64,000 bases of DNA from Parapusillimonas sp013416435 (GTDB lineage Bacteria; Pseudomonadota; Gammaproteobacteria; Burkholderiales; Burkholderiaceae_B). Location of the stretch: positions 1,178,001 through 1,242,000 of the forward strand of contig NZ_CP197474.1 of assembly GCF_052180245.1 (NCBI RefSeq), written 5' to 3'. Both the position numbers and the translations under genes were made by a program. The notes under the pieces are model-generated. The model was not told the origin of the DNA, ran no database searches, and saw only the letters and a program-made list of their open reading frames with translations. Below are positions 8,081 through 15,783 of this stretch, piece after piece; position 1 is the stretch's first letter, and each line of letters starts with the position of its first letter.

Positions 8081-8638
8081 GTGGACCAAACCAGAGACAT
8101 TGCCGTCATTGTCGGCAGCTTGCGCAAGGCATCCCTCAATCGAAAAGTCGCAGAGGCGCTGCAAGCGCTGGCACCCGCCAGCCTTGCCCTGGAGATCGTC
8201 GAAATCGGGCAGTTGCCGCTGTACAACCAGGACTATGACGAGGATTCCCCCGAATCCTACGTAGAATTCCGGCGCCGGATCACCACTGCGGACGCGGTGT
8301 TGTTCGTGACGCCAGAGCATAACCGCTCCATGCCGGCCGCCATGAAGAATGCGGTCGATATCGGCTCCAGGCCTTATTCCAAAAGCGTCTGGAACGGCAA
8401 GCCCGCGGGCGTCATCAGCGCTTCCCCTTCCATGCAGGGCGGCTATGGCGCCAACCACCATCTGCGCCAGTCTCTGGTCGGGCTCAATCTTTACTGCATG
8501 CCGCATCCTGAAACCTATCTCGGCCAAGCCGAAAGGCTGTTCGACCCGGCAGGCGAACCGACCGAAACCGCGCTGGCGCTGCTTCGGAATTTCATCGATG
8601 CCTATGCCCAGTGGGTGGCACGTTTTCCAGCATCATGA
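8081..8638 (+). CDS. NADPH-dependent FMN reductase (ChrR-like)
   Basis: A 185-residue flavodoxin-like protein starting at GTG 8081, with AAGGAG at 8064-8069. The FMN phosphate loop GSLRKASLNRKVAEAL (about residues 11-26) and VTPEHNRSMPAAMKNAVD (about 75-92) are the signatures of the NADPH:FMN reductase family that includes ChrR and YieF. These reduce quinones, chromate and other acceptors by two electrons to limit oxidative stress. It overlaps the ung start by 4 bp, so both are probably cotranscribed. Physiological substrate not determinable. Confidence 0.88.
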   Translation: MDQTRDIAVIVGSLRKASLNRKVAEALQALAPASLALEIVEIGQLPLYNQDYDEDSPESYVEFRRRITTADAVLFVTPEHNRSMPAAMKNAVDIGSRPYSKSVWNGKPAGVISASPSMQGGYGANHHLRQSLVGLNLYCMPHPETYLGQAERLFDPAGEPTETALALLRNFIDAYAQWVARFPAS

Positions 8639-9438
8639 TGCGGGACGATTCCTCTACCTCGGCGGTGCCGGGCGACCAGATACAGAACGCGTTTCAAGGC
8701 GATCTGTACGCGCACGTCCATGCCTTGTCGTCGGCCTGGCAGGACGCTTTCCTGGACACGCGCTCGCAGCAGACGCTTCATGACCTGGACGCCTTTCTGG
8801 ACGAGCGCCTCGAGGCGGGTGCAACCATCTTCCCCTTGCGGCCCTTTCGGGCTCTGTTGGAAATCCAGCCGCAGGACGTGCAGGTGGTCCTACTCGGCCA
8901 GGATCCTTACCACGGGCCGAACCAGGCGCAAGGCCTGGCTTTTTCGGTGCCCGACAATTGCCGGATTCCGCCCAGCCTGCGCAACATGTTCGCCGAGCTT
9001 GCCCAGGAATATCCCGACTCCTTCACCGCGCAGCGCCACAGCCTGCTGCGGTGGGCGCGACGCGGCGTCCTGCTGCTCAATACTTCCTTGACCGTGGAAG
9101 CGCATCAGCCTGCTTCGCATGCCAAGAAAGGCTGGGAAGTCATCACGGACAACATCATCGAGCGCGTGCTGCGCGAGCCTCGGCCCAAGGTGTTCCTGCT
9201 ATGGGGTTCGCATGCGCAATCCAAGCAGGCATTGTTGCAGGTGCAACCGCCGGCCGGGCCTACGCTGGTGTTGAAGGCCAACCATCCTTCGCCGCTGTCC
9301 GCCACGCGCCCGCCCAGGCCCTTTATCGGCTGCGGCCATTTCCGGAAGGCGAACGACTGGTTGCGCGAGCAGGGCGAAAGCGGCGTGGACTGGCTGGACA
9401 ATCATCATGCTGGGGGGTCAGACCCCGCAGGGGTCTGA
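8635..9438 (+). CDS. ung: Uracil-DNA glycosylase
   Basis: A 267-residue family 1 UDG. It has the water-activating loop GQDPYHGPNQAQGLAFSV and the leucine intercalation loop HPSPLSA, both intact, and removes uracil from DNA as the first step of base excision repair. The start ATG overlaps the previous stop (ATGA). It is somewhat longer than the usual 220-250 residues. The last 6-7 codons (GGSDPAGV) and the stop are contributed by a hairpin repeat at 9414-9442, so the present C-terminus is repeat-derived. Confidence 0.95.
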   Translation: MMRDDSSTSAVPGDQIQNAFQGDLYAHVHALSSAWQDAFLDTRSQQTLHDLDAFLDERLEAGATIFPLRPFRALLEIQPQDVQVVLLGQDPYHGPNQAQGLAFSVPDNCRIPPSLRNMFAELAQEYPDSFTAQRHSLLRWARRGVLLLNTSLTVEAHQPASHAKKGWEVITDNIIERVLREPRPKVFLLWGSHAQSKQALLQVQPPAGPTLVLKANHPSPLSATRPPRPFIGCGHFRKANDWLREQGESGVDWLDNHHAGGSDPAGV

Positions 9439-9442
9439 CCCT
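9414..9442. repeat. Hairpin repeat copy, also left direct repeat of the IS element
   Basis: GGGGTCAGACCCC, GCA, then GGGGTCTGACCCT. This 29-bp string is identical to 11017-11045 on the other side of the IS1182-type element and directly abuts its left inverted repeat. It overlaps the 3' end of ung and supplies its stop codon. Confidence 0.9.
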
Positions 9443-11016
9443 CAGAATGCTGACAAACCCTCGCGCAACGCGTCGAGCTTGTTCATAATGTGGGGATGCT
9501 AAGAGATCCCCCCGCTTATCAGCACGAACTTGAGATGGTGACGCTGGAATCTTTGGTTCCCGCCGATCACTTGGTGCGCAAGATCGACGCTGCCATAGAT
9601 CTGAGCTTTATTCGCGCCAAGGTGGCGCACCTCTATTGCGCCGACAACGGCCGCCCGGCCATTGATCCGGTGCTGCTGTTCAAGTTGCTATTACTGGGCT
9701 ACTTGTTTGGCATTCGAAGCGAGCGCCAGTTGGTCCGTGACGTTCAAGTCAATGTGGCTTACCGCTGGTTCCTCGGGCTGCGCTTGACCGATAAGGTGCC
9801 CGACGCCTCCACGATCAGCCAGAACCGGCGCCGCCGTTTTGCAGACAGCCAGATTTACCAAGAGATTTTTGATGAGATAGTGCTGCAGGCGATCAGGCGC
9901 GGCATGGTCCAGGGCAAGGTACTGTATACGGACAGCACGCATTTGAAGGCCAGTGCCAACAAGAACAAGGCCGAGCAGGGCCAGGTGGCTGTGCCCGCGC
10001 AGGCCTACCTGCAGGAGCTGGATGCGGCCGTAGATGCCGACCGCCTAGCGCACGGCAAGCCGGCCTTAAAGCGCACGGACAAGGACGATGAGCCCCCGCC
10101 CACGCGCCCGGCCAAGGTCAGCCGCACCGACCCGGACAGCGGCTACATGGCGCGCGAGGGTAAGCCCAAAGGGTTCTTTTATCTGGATCACCGCACGGTC
10201 GATGCCAAGCATGCCATCATCACCGACACACACGTCACGCCGGGCAACGTCAATGACAGCGTGCCGTACCTGGCGCGGCTGGATCGTCAGCGCGAGCGCT
10301 TTAATTTGAACCCTTATGCGGTCGGCCTGGATGCGGGCTACTTCACCGCCGCGGTGTGCAAGGGCCTTGAGGATCGCCTGATTGCCGGCGTCATGGGGTA
10401 CCGTCGTTCCGCCCAGAGAGCGGGTTATTTTAAGAAACACGAATATCAATACGATGCGCAAACGGACACTTATGTCTGCCCGAACAATCAAACACTGACC
10501 TATAGCACGACTAACCGAGAGGGTTACCGCGAATACCGCTCCGATCGCACCCAGTGCGCCAGTTGCCCGGTTCGAGCCCGATGCACACAAAGCGCGACGG
10601 GGGTCAAAGTGGTGATGCGCCACCTCTGGGAGGAGGCCAAAGAGCGGGTCAAGGCCCGGCGGCTGACGCCAGCTGGTAAGCGCATCTATGCCAGGCGCCA
10701 GGAGACGGTCGAGCGCAGCTTTGCCGATGCCAAGCAACTGCATGGCCATCGCTACGCGCGCCTGCGTGGTCTACAGAAAGTGATGGAGCAGTGTCTGTTG
10801 GCCGCTGCGGCCCAGAATATGAAGAAGATCGCGCTGCTGCTGGCGCGGCTTTTAGCGCCTCTTGAGGCCTTGATAGGGCCAAGTCTGGCCTTGCTCGCGG
10901 CTCAAGCCGTCGTTATGTACGTGTGGCCCGCAAACTCTTCAAATCGGCTGAGATTGGCCTGAACCACGAGCCGATAAACCCCTTAACTAAAAAACAGGGG
11001 GTTTATCAGCGCTCTG
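9443..11016 (+). mobile_element. Complete IS1182-family insertion sequence (1574 bp)
   Basis: It is bounded by imperfect terminal inverted repeats: the left end CAGAATGCTGACAAACCC and the inverted right end CAGAGCGCTGATAAACCC match at 15 of 18 positions (16 of 20 when extended). It is flanked by a perfect 29-bp direct repeat that is itself a hairpin repeat. It contains one full-length transposase. Just inside the right end (10972-11009) lies a second inverted pair, GATAAACCCC/GGGGTTTATC, which may act as a terminator or a subterminal transposase site. No decay is visible, so it may be active. Confidence 0.88.
9490..10962 (+). CDS. IS1182-family DDE transposase
   Basis: A 490-residue transposase (GTG 9490; ATG 9496 in MLRDPPAYQHELEM is an equally good start). 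The N-terminal InsH-like domain covers LESLVPADHLVRKID through FLGLRLTDKVPDASTIS. The catalytic triad is visible as Asp in LYTDSTHLKAS (about residue 150), Asp in GLDAGYFTA (about 285) and Glu in ETVERSFADAKQLHGHRYAR (about 410). A CASCPVRARC segment may bind zinc. The gene is intact and fills the element. Confidence 0.95.
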   Translation: MGMLRDPPAYQHELEMVTLESLVPADHLVRKIDAAIDLSFIRAKVAHLYCADNGRPAIDPVLLFKLLLLGYLFGIRSERQLVRDVQVNVAYRWFLGLRLTDKVPDASTISQNRRRRFADSQIYQEIFDEIVLQAIRRGMVQGKVLYTDSTHLKASANKNKAEQGQVAVPAQAYLQELDAAVDADRLAHGKPALKRTDKDDEPPPTRPAKVSRTDPDSGYMAREGKPKGFFYLDHRTVDAKHAIITDTHVTPGNVNDSVPYLARLDRQRERFNLNPYAVGLDAGYFTAAVCKGLEDRLIAGVMGYRRSAQRAGYFKKHEYQYDAQTDTYVCPNNQTLTYSTTNREGYREYRSDRTQCASCPVRARCTQSATGVKVVMRHLWEEAKERVKARRLTPAGKRIYARRQETVERSFADAKQLHGHRYARLRGLQKVMEQCLLAAAAQNMKKIALLLARLLAPLEALIGPSLALLAAQAVVMYVWPANSSNRLRLA

Positions 11017-11182
11017 GGGGTCAGACCCCGCAGGGGTCTGACCCTTTGATTGCTTAGGCTTGGGGTCAGACCCCATACAGGGTCTGACCCCGAACCTTTT
11101 TCGTCGTGGGGTCAGACCCTGTTGGGGTCCGACCCCGGAGCTTTTTCGTTGTGGGGTCAGACCCCGTCTGGGGTCTGACCCC
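11017..11182. repeat. Cluster of four hairpin repeats right of the IS
   Basis: Copies lie at 11017-11045 (right direct repeat of the IS), 11062-11091, 11108-11136 and 11153-11182, spaced about 45 bp apart. The loops differ (GCA, ATAC, GTT, GTCT) and the second copy has one weakened arm. The spacers at 11092-11107 and 11137-11152 are near-identical (CTTTTTCGTCGT and CTTTTTCGTTGT), so this part grew by tandem duplication. The last copy overlaps the 3' end of the flavin reductase-like gene. Confidence 0.9.
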
Positions 11183-11792
11183 CTGCCTCGGGAACCTTCA
11201 TCATGAAGCGATCACGAGTGCGCACGTACCAGCCGGGGCTTTCCATGCGGCCCACGAGCTCCAGCTTGGCGGTATCTATCCAATAGCGTTCGGGATTCTT
11301 GATGGCATGGTCGGCTACGTGCATGCCCAGGATGCTGGCGATGACCAGGTGGTTTTTTTCGCTCAGGTCCACGACTTCGACCGCCTTGCATTCCAGCGAA
11401 ACCGGACTCGAGGCGATGCGGGGCGGTTTGATGCGGCTGGCCGGAGCGGTGGAAACGCCGGCTTCGAGCAATTCATTGGTGCCCGGCGCGAAGGCGGCGG
11501 CCGTGATGTTCATGGCTTCCGCGTCGGCCTCCGAAACCAGGTTGACCACGAATTCGCCGTTCGCCCGGATGTTCGTCAGCGTATCCTTTTCGCGGCCGTC
11601 CGCATGGCTGCCTATTCCCAGGCATATGGTCGCCGGGTCGGCGCAGACCACATTGAAGAAAGAAAAAGGGGCGGCATTGGGTGCGCCTTCGTCATTCAGG
11701 GAAACGATCCAGGCTATGGGCCTGGGCGTGATCGTTGCGGTAAGCAATTTGTACCGATTCCGTGCTTGCAGCGCTTCAAAATCGAAAAACAC
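11157..11792 (-). CDS. Flavin reductase-like domain protein
   Basis: A 211-residue protein of the flavin reductase-like, FMN-binding split-barrel family: TATITPRPIAWIVS near the N-terminus, APFSFFNVVCADPATI, and KDTLTNIRANGEFVVNLV. Such proteins bind FMN and often supply reduced flavin or act as small oxidoreductases. GTG start at 11792 with an AGGA site just upstream. The C-terminal GGQTPDGV and the stop lie inside a hairpin repeat, so the original end has been replaced. Partner enzyme unknown. Confidence 0.85.
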   Translation of the reverse strand: MFFDFEALQARNRYKLLTATITPRPIAWIVSLNDEGAPNAAPFSFFNVVCADPATICLGIGSHADGREKDTLTNIRANGEFVVNLVSEADAEAMNITAAAFAPGTNELLEAGVSTAPASRIKPPRIASSPVSLECKAVEVVDLSEKNHLVIASILGMHVADHAIKNPERYWIDTAKLELVGRMESPGWYVRTRDRFMMKVPEAGGQTPDGV

Positions 11793-11821
11793 ATTATTCC
11801 TTTGTTCAAGCGATGGTTGAT

Positions 11822-12009
11822 GGGGTCAGACCCCATGCGGGGTCCGACCCCGCTCAAGAAGGAGCCGACCAGGATGGGGTCAGACCCTCAAGGGTCAGAC
11901 CCCGCCCAAGAAGGAGCTGACCAGGATGGGGTCAGACCCTTGAGGGTCTGACCCCCGCCCGGAAGGACTTGATCGTGATGGGGTCAGACCCCGTACGGGG
12001 TCTGACCCC
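11822..12009. repeat. Tandem array of four hairpin repeats
   Basis: Copies lie at 11822-11851, 11876-11903, 11928-11955 and 11980-12009, with a regular 52-54 bp period. The spacers are related too: CAAGAAGGAGCCGACCAGGA, CAAGAAGGAGCTGACCAGGA, then a diverged GGAAGGACTTGATCGTGA. The array therefore expanded by unit duplication. The second copy has two same-orientation arms rather than inverted ones. It fills the gap between the flavin reductase-like gene and ybaK. Confidence 0.9.
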
Positions 12010-12024
12010 TCAGCCCCGGGGTGG

Positions 12025-12519
12025 TCAGTCTTTCGCCAGGCCTACCTTCACCGGCTTGGCGGCCAGCACCTTGGCCAGCGTATCGGGCGCGATGCCGATG
12101 AGATAGCCGCGCCGTCCTCCGTTCAGGTAGATCACATCATAATCGAGCAGCGAAGCCTCGAACCACACGGGCATCTTCTTGCGTGTGGCGAACGGCGATG
12201 TACCGCCCACCATGTAGCCCGAATTGCGCTGGGCGGTTCCCGGCGAGCAGGGGCCGACTTTCTTGGCGCCGATTTGTCTGGCCAGATTCTTGGTCGACAC
12301 CTCCATGTCCCCATGCATGACCACCACCAGCGGACGGGCGTTCTCGTCCTCCATGATGAGGGTTTTGGCAACCTGGTGCGGATCCACGCCCAATTGCCTG
12401 GCGGATTCGCGCGCCCCGCCATGGTCCACGTATTCGTAGGGGTGTTCGGAGTAGGGTATCCGGTGCTGCTTGAGCAATTGGGTGGCCGGCGTTTCCGAAA
12501 CGTGCTTTTCTTTTGCCAT
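12025..12519 (-). CDS. ybaK: YbaK/EbsC-type Cys-tRNA(Pro) deacylase
   Basis: A 164-residue protein of the YbaK/ProX editing family: HPYEYVDHGGARESARQLG, then KTLIMEDENARPLVVVMHGD, and VGGTSPFATRKKMPV. YbaK hydrolyses Cys-tRNA(Pro), a mischarging product of prolyl-tRNA synthetase. Length is normal for the family (about 160). The stop lies 16 bp from the end of the hairpin array. It shares its strand with xerD upstream and is probably cotranscribed, with 24 bp between them. Confidence 0.92.
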   Translation of the reverse strand: MAKEKHVSETPATQLLKQHRIPYSEHPYEYVDHGGARESARQLGVDPHQVAKTLIMEDENARPLVVVMHGDMEVSTKNLARQIGAKKVGPCSPGTAQRNSGYMVGGTSPFATRKKMPVWFEASLLDYDVIYLNGGRRGYLIGIAPDTLAKVLAAKPVKVGLAKD

Positions 12520-12543
12520 GTGCTGAAACGATGAAGGGATGGG

Positions 12544-13443
12544 TCAGGCGCGCGGATGATGCTGGGCATGAAGGGATTTCAGCCGTTCGCGCGCAACGTG
12601 AGTATAGATCTGCGTGGTCGAGATATCCGCATGGCCCAGGAGCATCTGAACGACGCGCAGATCCGCGCCGTGATTCAGCAGATGCGTTGCAAAGGCATGG
12701 CGCAGGACGTGCGGAGAAAGAGGGGCGTGGATATCCGCCTGCAGCGCATATTTCTTCACGATCAGCCAGAACGCCTGGCGGGTCATGGCGGCCGCTCTGG
12801 CGGTGATGAACAGGGCGTCGCAGCGTCGCGGCCCCAGCAGTGCCGGCCTGGATTCCTTCAGGTATCGATCCAGCCAATGCAGCGCCTCCTGGCCCAGCGG
12901 CACCAGGCGGTCCTTGCCGCCTTTTCCCATGCTCACGCGCACCACGCCTTCCTGCAGGCTCAGTTCCTGCATGCCCAGGCTGACCAGCTCCGTGACACGC
13001 AGGCCTGTTGCGTACAGCGTTTCAAGCATGGCGCGATCCCGCAAGCCCAGTTCGGTGGCGTCGTCGGGAGCCTGCAGCAAGGCATCGACCTGGGCTTCGG
13101 AGACGGTCTTGGGAAAGCGGGCCGTCCGTTTGGCTGCGCGCAAGGTGAGGCATGGGTCTTTGCCGACCCGCCCTAGCCTGAGCGCCCAAAGGTAGTAGCG
13201 TTTGAGCGCGGCCAGCCGCCGGTTTGCGGTGGCGGCTTTGCTGGTCGCGTGGCGTGCCGCAAACCATTCCTGGATATCGGCGGTGCCCGCGGTGTCCAGG
13301 CTCTTCCCTTGTTTTGCCTGCAGCCATTGCGCGAATGCCGTCAGGTCGCGGCGATAGGCGTCCAGCGTATTCTTGGCCAGGCCGTCCTCCAGCCAGATGG
13401 CGTCGAGAAAGGCGTCGATGGATTCGGGCGGGACGAAACTCAA
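12544..13443 (-). CDS. xerD: Site-specific tyrosine recombinase XerD
   Basis: A 299-residue protein if it starts at TTG 13443, which places the family N-terminus (PESIDAFLDAIWLEDGL) at the right distance; an ATG at 13515 would add 24 atypical residues. Catalytic residues are present in ATGLRVTEL, GKGGKDR, HVLRHAFATHLLNHGA, LGHADISTTQIYTHV. With XerC it resolves chromosome dimers at dif at the septum. It lacks an extended arm domain, which separates it from the prophage integrase. It is divergent from modA; the ModE operator lies directly upstream of the longer start. Confidence 0.92.
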   Translation of the reverse strand: MSFVPPESIDAFLDAIWLEDGLAKNTLDAYRRDLTAFAQWLQAKQGKSLDTAGTADIQEWFAARHATSKAATANRRLAALKRYYLWALRLGRVGKDPCLTLRAAKRTARFPKTVSEAQVDALLQAPDDATELGLRDRAMLETLYATGLRVTELVSLGMQELSLQEGVVRVSMGKGGKDRLVPLGQEALHWLDRYLKESRPALLGPRRCDALFITARAAAMTRQAFWLIVKKYALQADIHAPLSPHVLRHAFATHLLNHGADLRVVQMLLGHADISTTQIYTHVARERLKSLHAQHHPRA

Positions 13444-13513
13444 GGTCTTGCGTGGAAAGAGTAGTCGGCGATGCCTTATCTTATCAAAGCGGAAACGGAA
13501 TCGCGCATTGACC

Positions 13514-13542
13514 ATCCGTTATATAGTTGAGTATATTGCGAT
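13514..13542. promoter_or_regulatory. Predicted ModE-binding operator upstream of modA
   Basis: CGTTATATA (13517-13525), 6 bp, then TATATTGCG (13532-13540), flanked by ATC and AT. This matches the ModE palindrome (half site TATATA/CGNTATATA with a 6-bp spacer) with two mismatches in the right half. It lies about 80 bp before modA, and a ModE-type regulator is encoded at the far end of the operon, so molybdate-dependent repression of modABC is expected. Confidence 0.75.
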
Positions 13543-13618
13543 CCGGTAGGACCCAGCGTAGCCGCTACGATCCGGGATGGCGAAGAAGGCTTTTCGGGCC
13601 TTGAAAAGGAGAATGGGA

Positions 13619-14374
13619 ATGAACATGAAACGAATCCTGGCCGCGCTTGGCCTGGTATGCGCGGGCCTGCATGCGCAGGCAAGCGCCAATGAAATCCTGA
13701 TTGGCGCCGCCGCCAGCCTGACGAACGCTTTCAAGGAGATCGGGGTGCAATTCCAGCAGGAACACCCCGGCAACAAGGTATTGACGAGCTTTGCCGGGTC
13801 CGATGCGATCGCCCATCAGGTGATCCAGGGGGCGCCCATGGACATCTTCGCATCCGCCGACCAGAAGGCAATGGACAAGGCGGTTGCCGCCGGCGTGATC
13901 GATGAGTCTTCCCGCCGGGACTTCGTGCGCAACGAGGTCGTGCTGATCGTGCCTGTGAAGGGCGGCGCGCCGATCAATTCACTGGCGGACCTCAAAGCGG
14001 CCGCCGTCAAGCGCGTGGCGCTTGGCAATCCGGCGACCGTGCCTGTTGGGCGCTATACCAAGGCCAGCTTGGAAAGCACGGGCGATTGGGACACGGTCAA
14101 GGAGCGAGAGATCCTGGGGCAGAACGTCCGCCAGGTCCTCGACTACGTGGCGCGGGGCGAGGTCGATGCGGGATTCGTGTTCGCCACCGATGCGGCCATC
14201 ATGCCGGATCAAGTCAAGGTAGTGGCGAAGCTGCCGTCGCCGGAGCCGGTGCTGTATCCGATTGCTCTCGTGAAACGCGACGGCCGCAATCCCCAGGCCA
14301 AGGTGCTGCTGGACTATATCTTGTCCGACAAGGGGCAGGCGGTGCTCGACAAATACGGCTTTTCCAAACCTTGA
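13619..14374 (+). CDS. modA: Molybdate ABC transporter, periplasmic binding protein
   Basis: A 251-residue ModA. I choose ATG 13619, which sits 7 bp after AAGGAG (13606-13611). A signal peptide follows (MNMKRILAALGLVCAGLHAQ, cleavage near ASA-NE), and the mature protein begins EILIGAAASLTNAFKEIG, the ModA signature whose AAASL serine binds the oxyanion. It delivers molybdate to ModB/ModC. It is first in modABC; modB starts 12 bp downstream. Confidence 0.95.
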   Translation: MNMKRILAALGLVCAGLHAQASANEILIGAAASLTNAFKEIGVQFQQEHPGNKVLTSFAGSDAIAHQVIQGAPMDIFASADQKAMDKAVAAGVIDESSRRDFVRNEVVLIVPVKGGAPINSLADLKAAAVKRVALGNPATVPVGRYTKASLESTGDWDTVKEREILGQNVRQVLDYVARGEVDAGFVFATDAAIMPDQVKVVAKLPSPEPVLYPIALVKRDGRNPQAKVLLDYILSDKGQAVLDKYGFSKP

Positions 14375-14386
14375 CGAGCAGCGTCC

Positions 14387-15076
14387 GTGCCTGAACTCGC
14401 CGTTCCGCTGTTCCTGTCTCTCAAAGTAGCGGGATGGGCGACCTTCTTCGCCAGCGTGCTGGGAGTGGCCAGCGCATTTGCTCTTTCGCGCTGGCGCTCC
14501 CGCTGGAGCGATCTGGTGGATTCCGTGCTGACCTTGCCCATGGTGCTGCCGCCCACGGTGATCGGCTATTACCTGCTGGTCTTGCTCGGGCGGAACGGCT
14601 GGCTGGGCCGGTATCTGTCCGAATTGGGCATAGAGCTTGTGTTCACCTGGCAAGGCGCCGTGGCGGCGGCGACCGTCGTGGCGTACCCGTTGGTGCTCAA
14701 GGGCGCGCGGGCGGCGTTCGAAAGCGTGGACGGCAGCCTGGAGGATGCCGCACGCGTGCTCGGCATCAGCGAGCCTGCCGTTTTCTTTCGTGTCAGCCTG
14801 CCTCTGGCCTTGCGCGGCATACTGGCGGGGGTCTTGCTGGCGTTCGCACGGGCTCTGGGGGAGTTCGGCGCCACCTTGATGATCGCCGGTAGCATCGAGG
14901 GGCGGACCCAGACGCTGTCCATTGCCATCTACGAAGCGGTCCAGGCGGGGAACGACAGTCTGGCCAATGTCCTGGTGGTGACCACGTCGCTGACCTGCGT
15001 GCTGGTGCTCTGGATGGCGGGCTGGCTGTCGCCGGATCGCCTGCGCGCAGCCGGCACCCGAGGTGGCGCGCGATGA
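14387..15076 (+). CDS. modB: Molybdate ABC transporter permease
   Basis: A 229-residue inner-membrane permease with GTG start. It has several hydrophobic spans, a PTVIGYYLLVLLG segment typical of ModB, and the coupling-helix signature ALGEFGATLMIAGS (EAA-like loop) around residues 155-170 that docks to ModC. The family length is about 225-230. Its stop region overlaps the modC start by 4 bp. Confidence 0.95.
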   Translation: MPELAVPLFLSLKVAGWATFFASVLGVASAFALSRWRSRWSDLVDSVLTLPMVLPPTVIGYYLLVLLGRNGWLGRYLSELGIELVFTWQGAVAAATVVAYPLVLKGARAAFESVDGSLEDAARVLGISEPAVFFRVSLPLALRGILAGVLLAFARALGEFGATLMIAGSIEGRTQTLSIAIYEAVQAGNDSLANVLVVTTSLTCVLVLWMAGWLSPDRLRAAGTRGGAR

Positions 15077-15783
15077 TAGAAATTGCGATCTCGCGGCGGC
15101 TGCGCAACGGTGCCCAGGCGTTCTCCCTGGATGTCGAACTGGCTTCCGATGCCCGGCGCATTGTGCTGTTCGGGCCGTCGGGCTCGGGCAAGACTCAAAC
15201 GCTGCAGGCCATTGCGGGCCTCGCGCGGCCCGACGCCGGGCGTATCGTGGTCGACGGCTTGACGCTCTTCGACTCGGAGCGGGACATATGCCTTCGGGCG
15301 CAGGAGCGTGGTGTTGCTTATCTTCAGCAGGACTACGGCCTGTTCCCCCATCTGACTGTCGCGCAGAACATCGAATTCGGCTTGCACAGGGGCTGGCTGA
15401 ATCCTCGCCGCAGCATCTTGTCCGATGAGGCCAGATACTGGGTGCGGGCCTTTGAATTGGACGCCTTGCTGGGCAGCTATCCCCAGGAAATTTCAGGCGG
15501 GCAGAAGCAGCGGGTCGCCCTGGCGCGCGCACTGGCGCTGAAGCCGCGCCTGCTTTTGCTGGACGAGCCGCTGTCCGCGCTGGACGCTGCATTGCGCGTG
15601 AAGATGAGACAGGAGATTGCGGCCCTGCAATCGCGACTGGATATCCCGATCATTCTGATCACGCATGATCCGGAAGATGCGATATGCCTGGCGGACCAGG
15701 TCTTCTGCATACAGGACGGCCGCATCGTGAAAGCATGCCATCCGCGGGAATTGACAGGCCCTAGTCCAGCACTCCCAGCATGA
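15073..15783 (+). CDS. modC: Molybdate ABC transporter ATPase, short form without a Mop domain
   Basis: A 236-residue ATPase. Walker A is GPSGSGKT (about 34-41), the signature motif SGGQKQR, Walker B LLLLDEPLSALD, and the H-loop ITHDPEDA. It powers molybdate import through ModB. E. coli ModC has about 350 residues because of a C-terminal Mop/TOBE domain; that domain is absent here, the protein ending shortly after the ATPase core (ELTGPSPALPA). The last 23 bp overlap the convergent ModE-type gene. The loss may be real architecture, with Mop domains carried by the regulator. Confidence 0.92.
   Translation: MIEIAISRRLRNGAQAFSLDVELASDARRIVLFGPSGSGKTQTLQAIAGLARPDAGRIVVDGLTLFDSERDICLRAQERGVAYLQQDYGLFPHLTVAQNIEFGLHRGWLNPRRSILSDEARYWVRAFELDALLGSYPQEISGGQKQRVALARALALKPRLLLLDEPLSALDAALRVKMRQEIAALQSRLDIPIILITHDPEDAICLADQVFCIQDGRIVKACHPRELTGPSPALPA

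Noticed and set aside
6113..8527. An 804-codon minus-strand frame opposite the sulfatase and reductase genes
   Set aside because: Composition is that of an antisense shadow (His/Gly/Val/Arg rich) with no motif; the plus-strand genes are convincing.
11822..12009. CRISPR array
   Set aside because: Units are regular, but the repeats are full inverted repeats, the spacers are related to each other, only four units exist and no cas gene is present.
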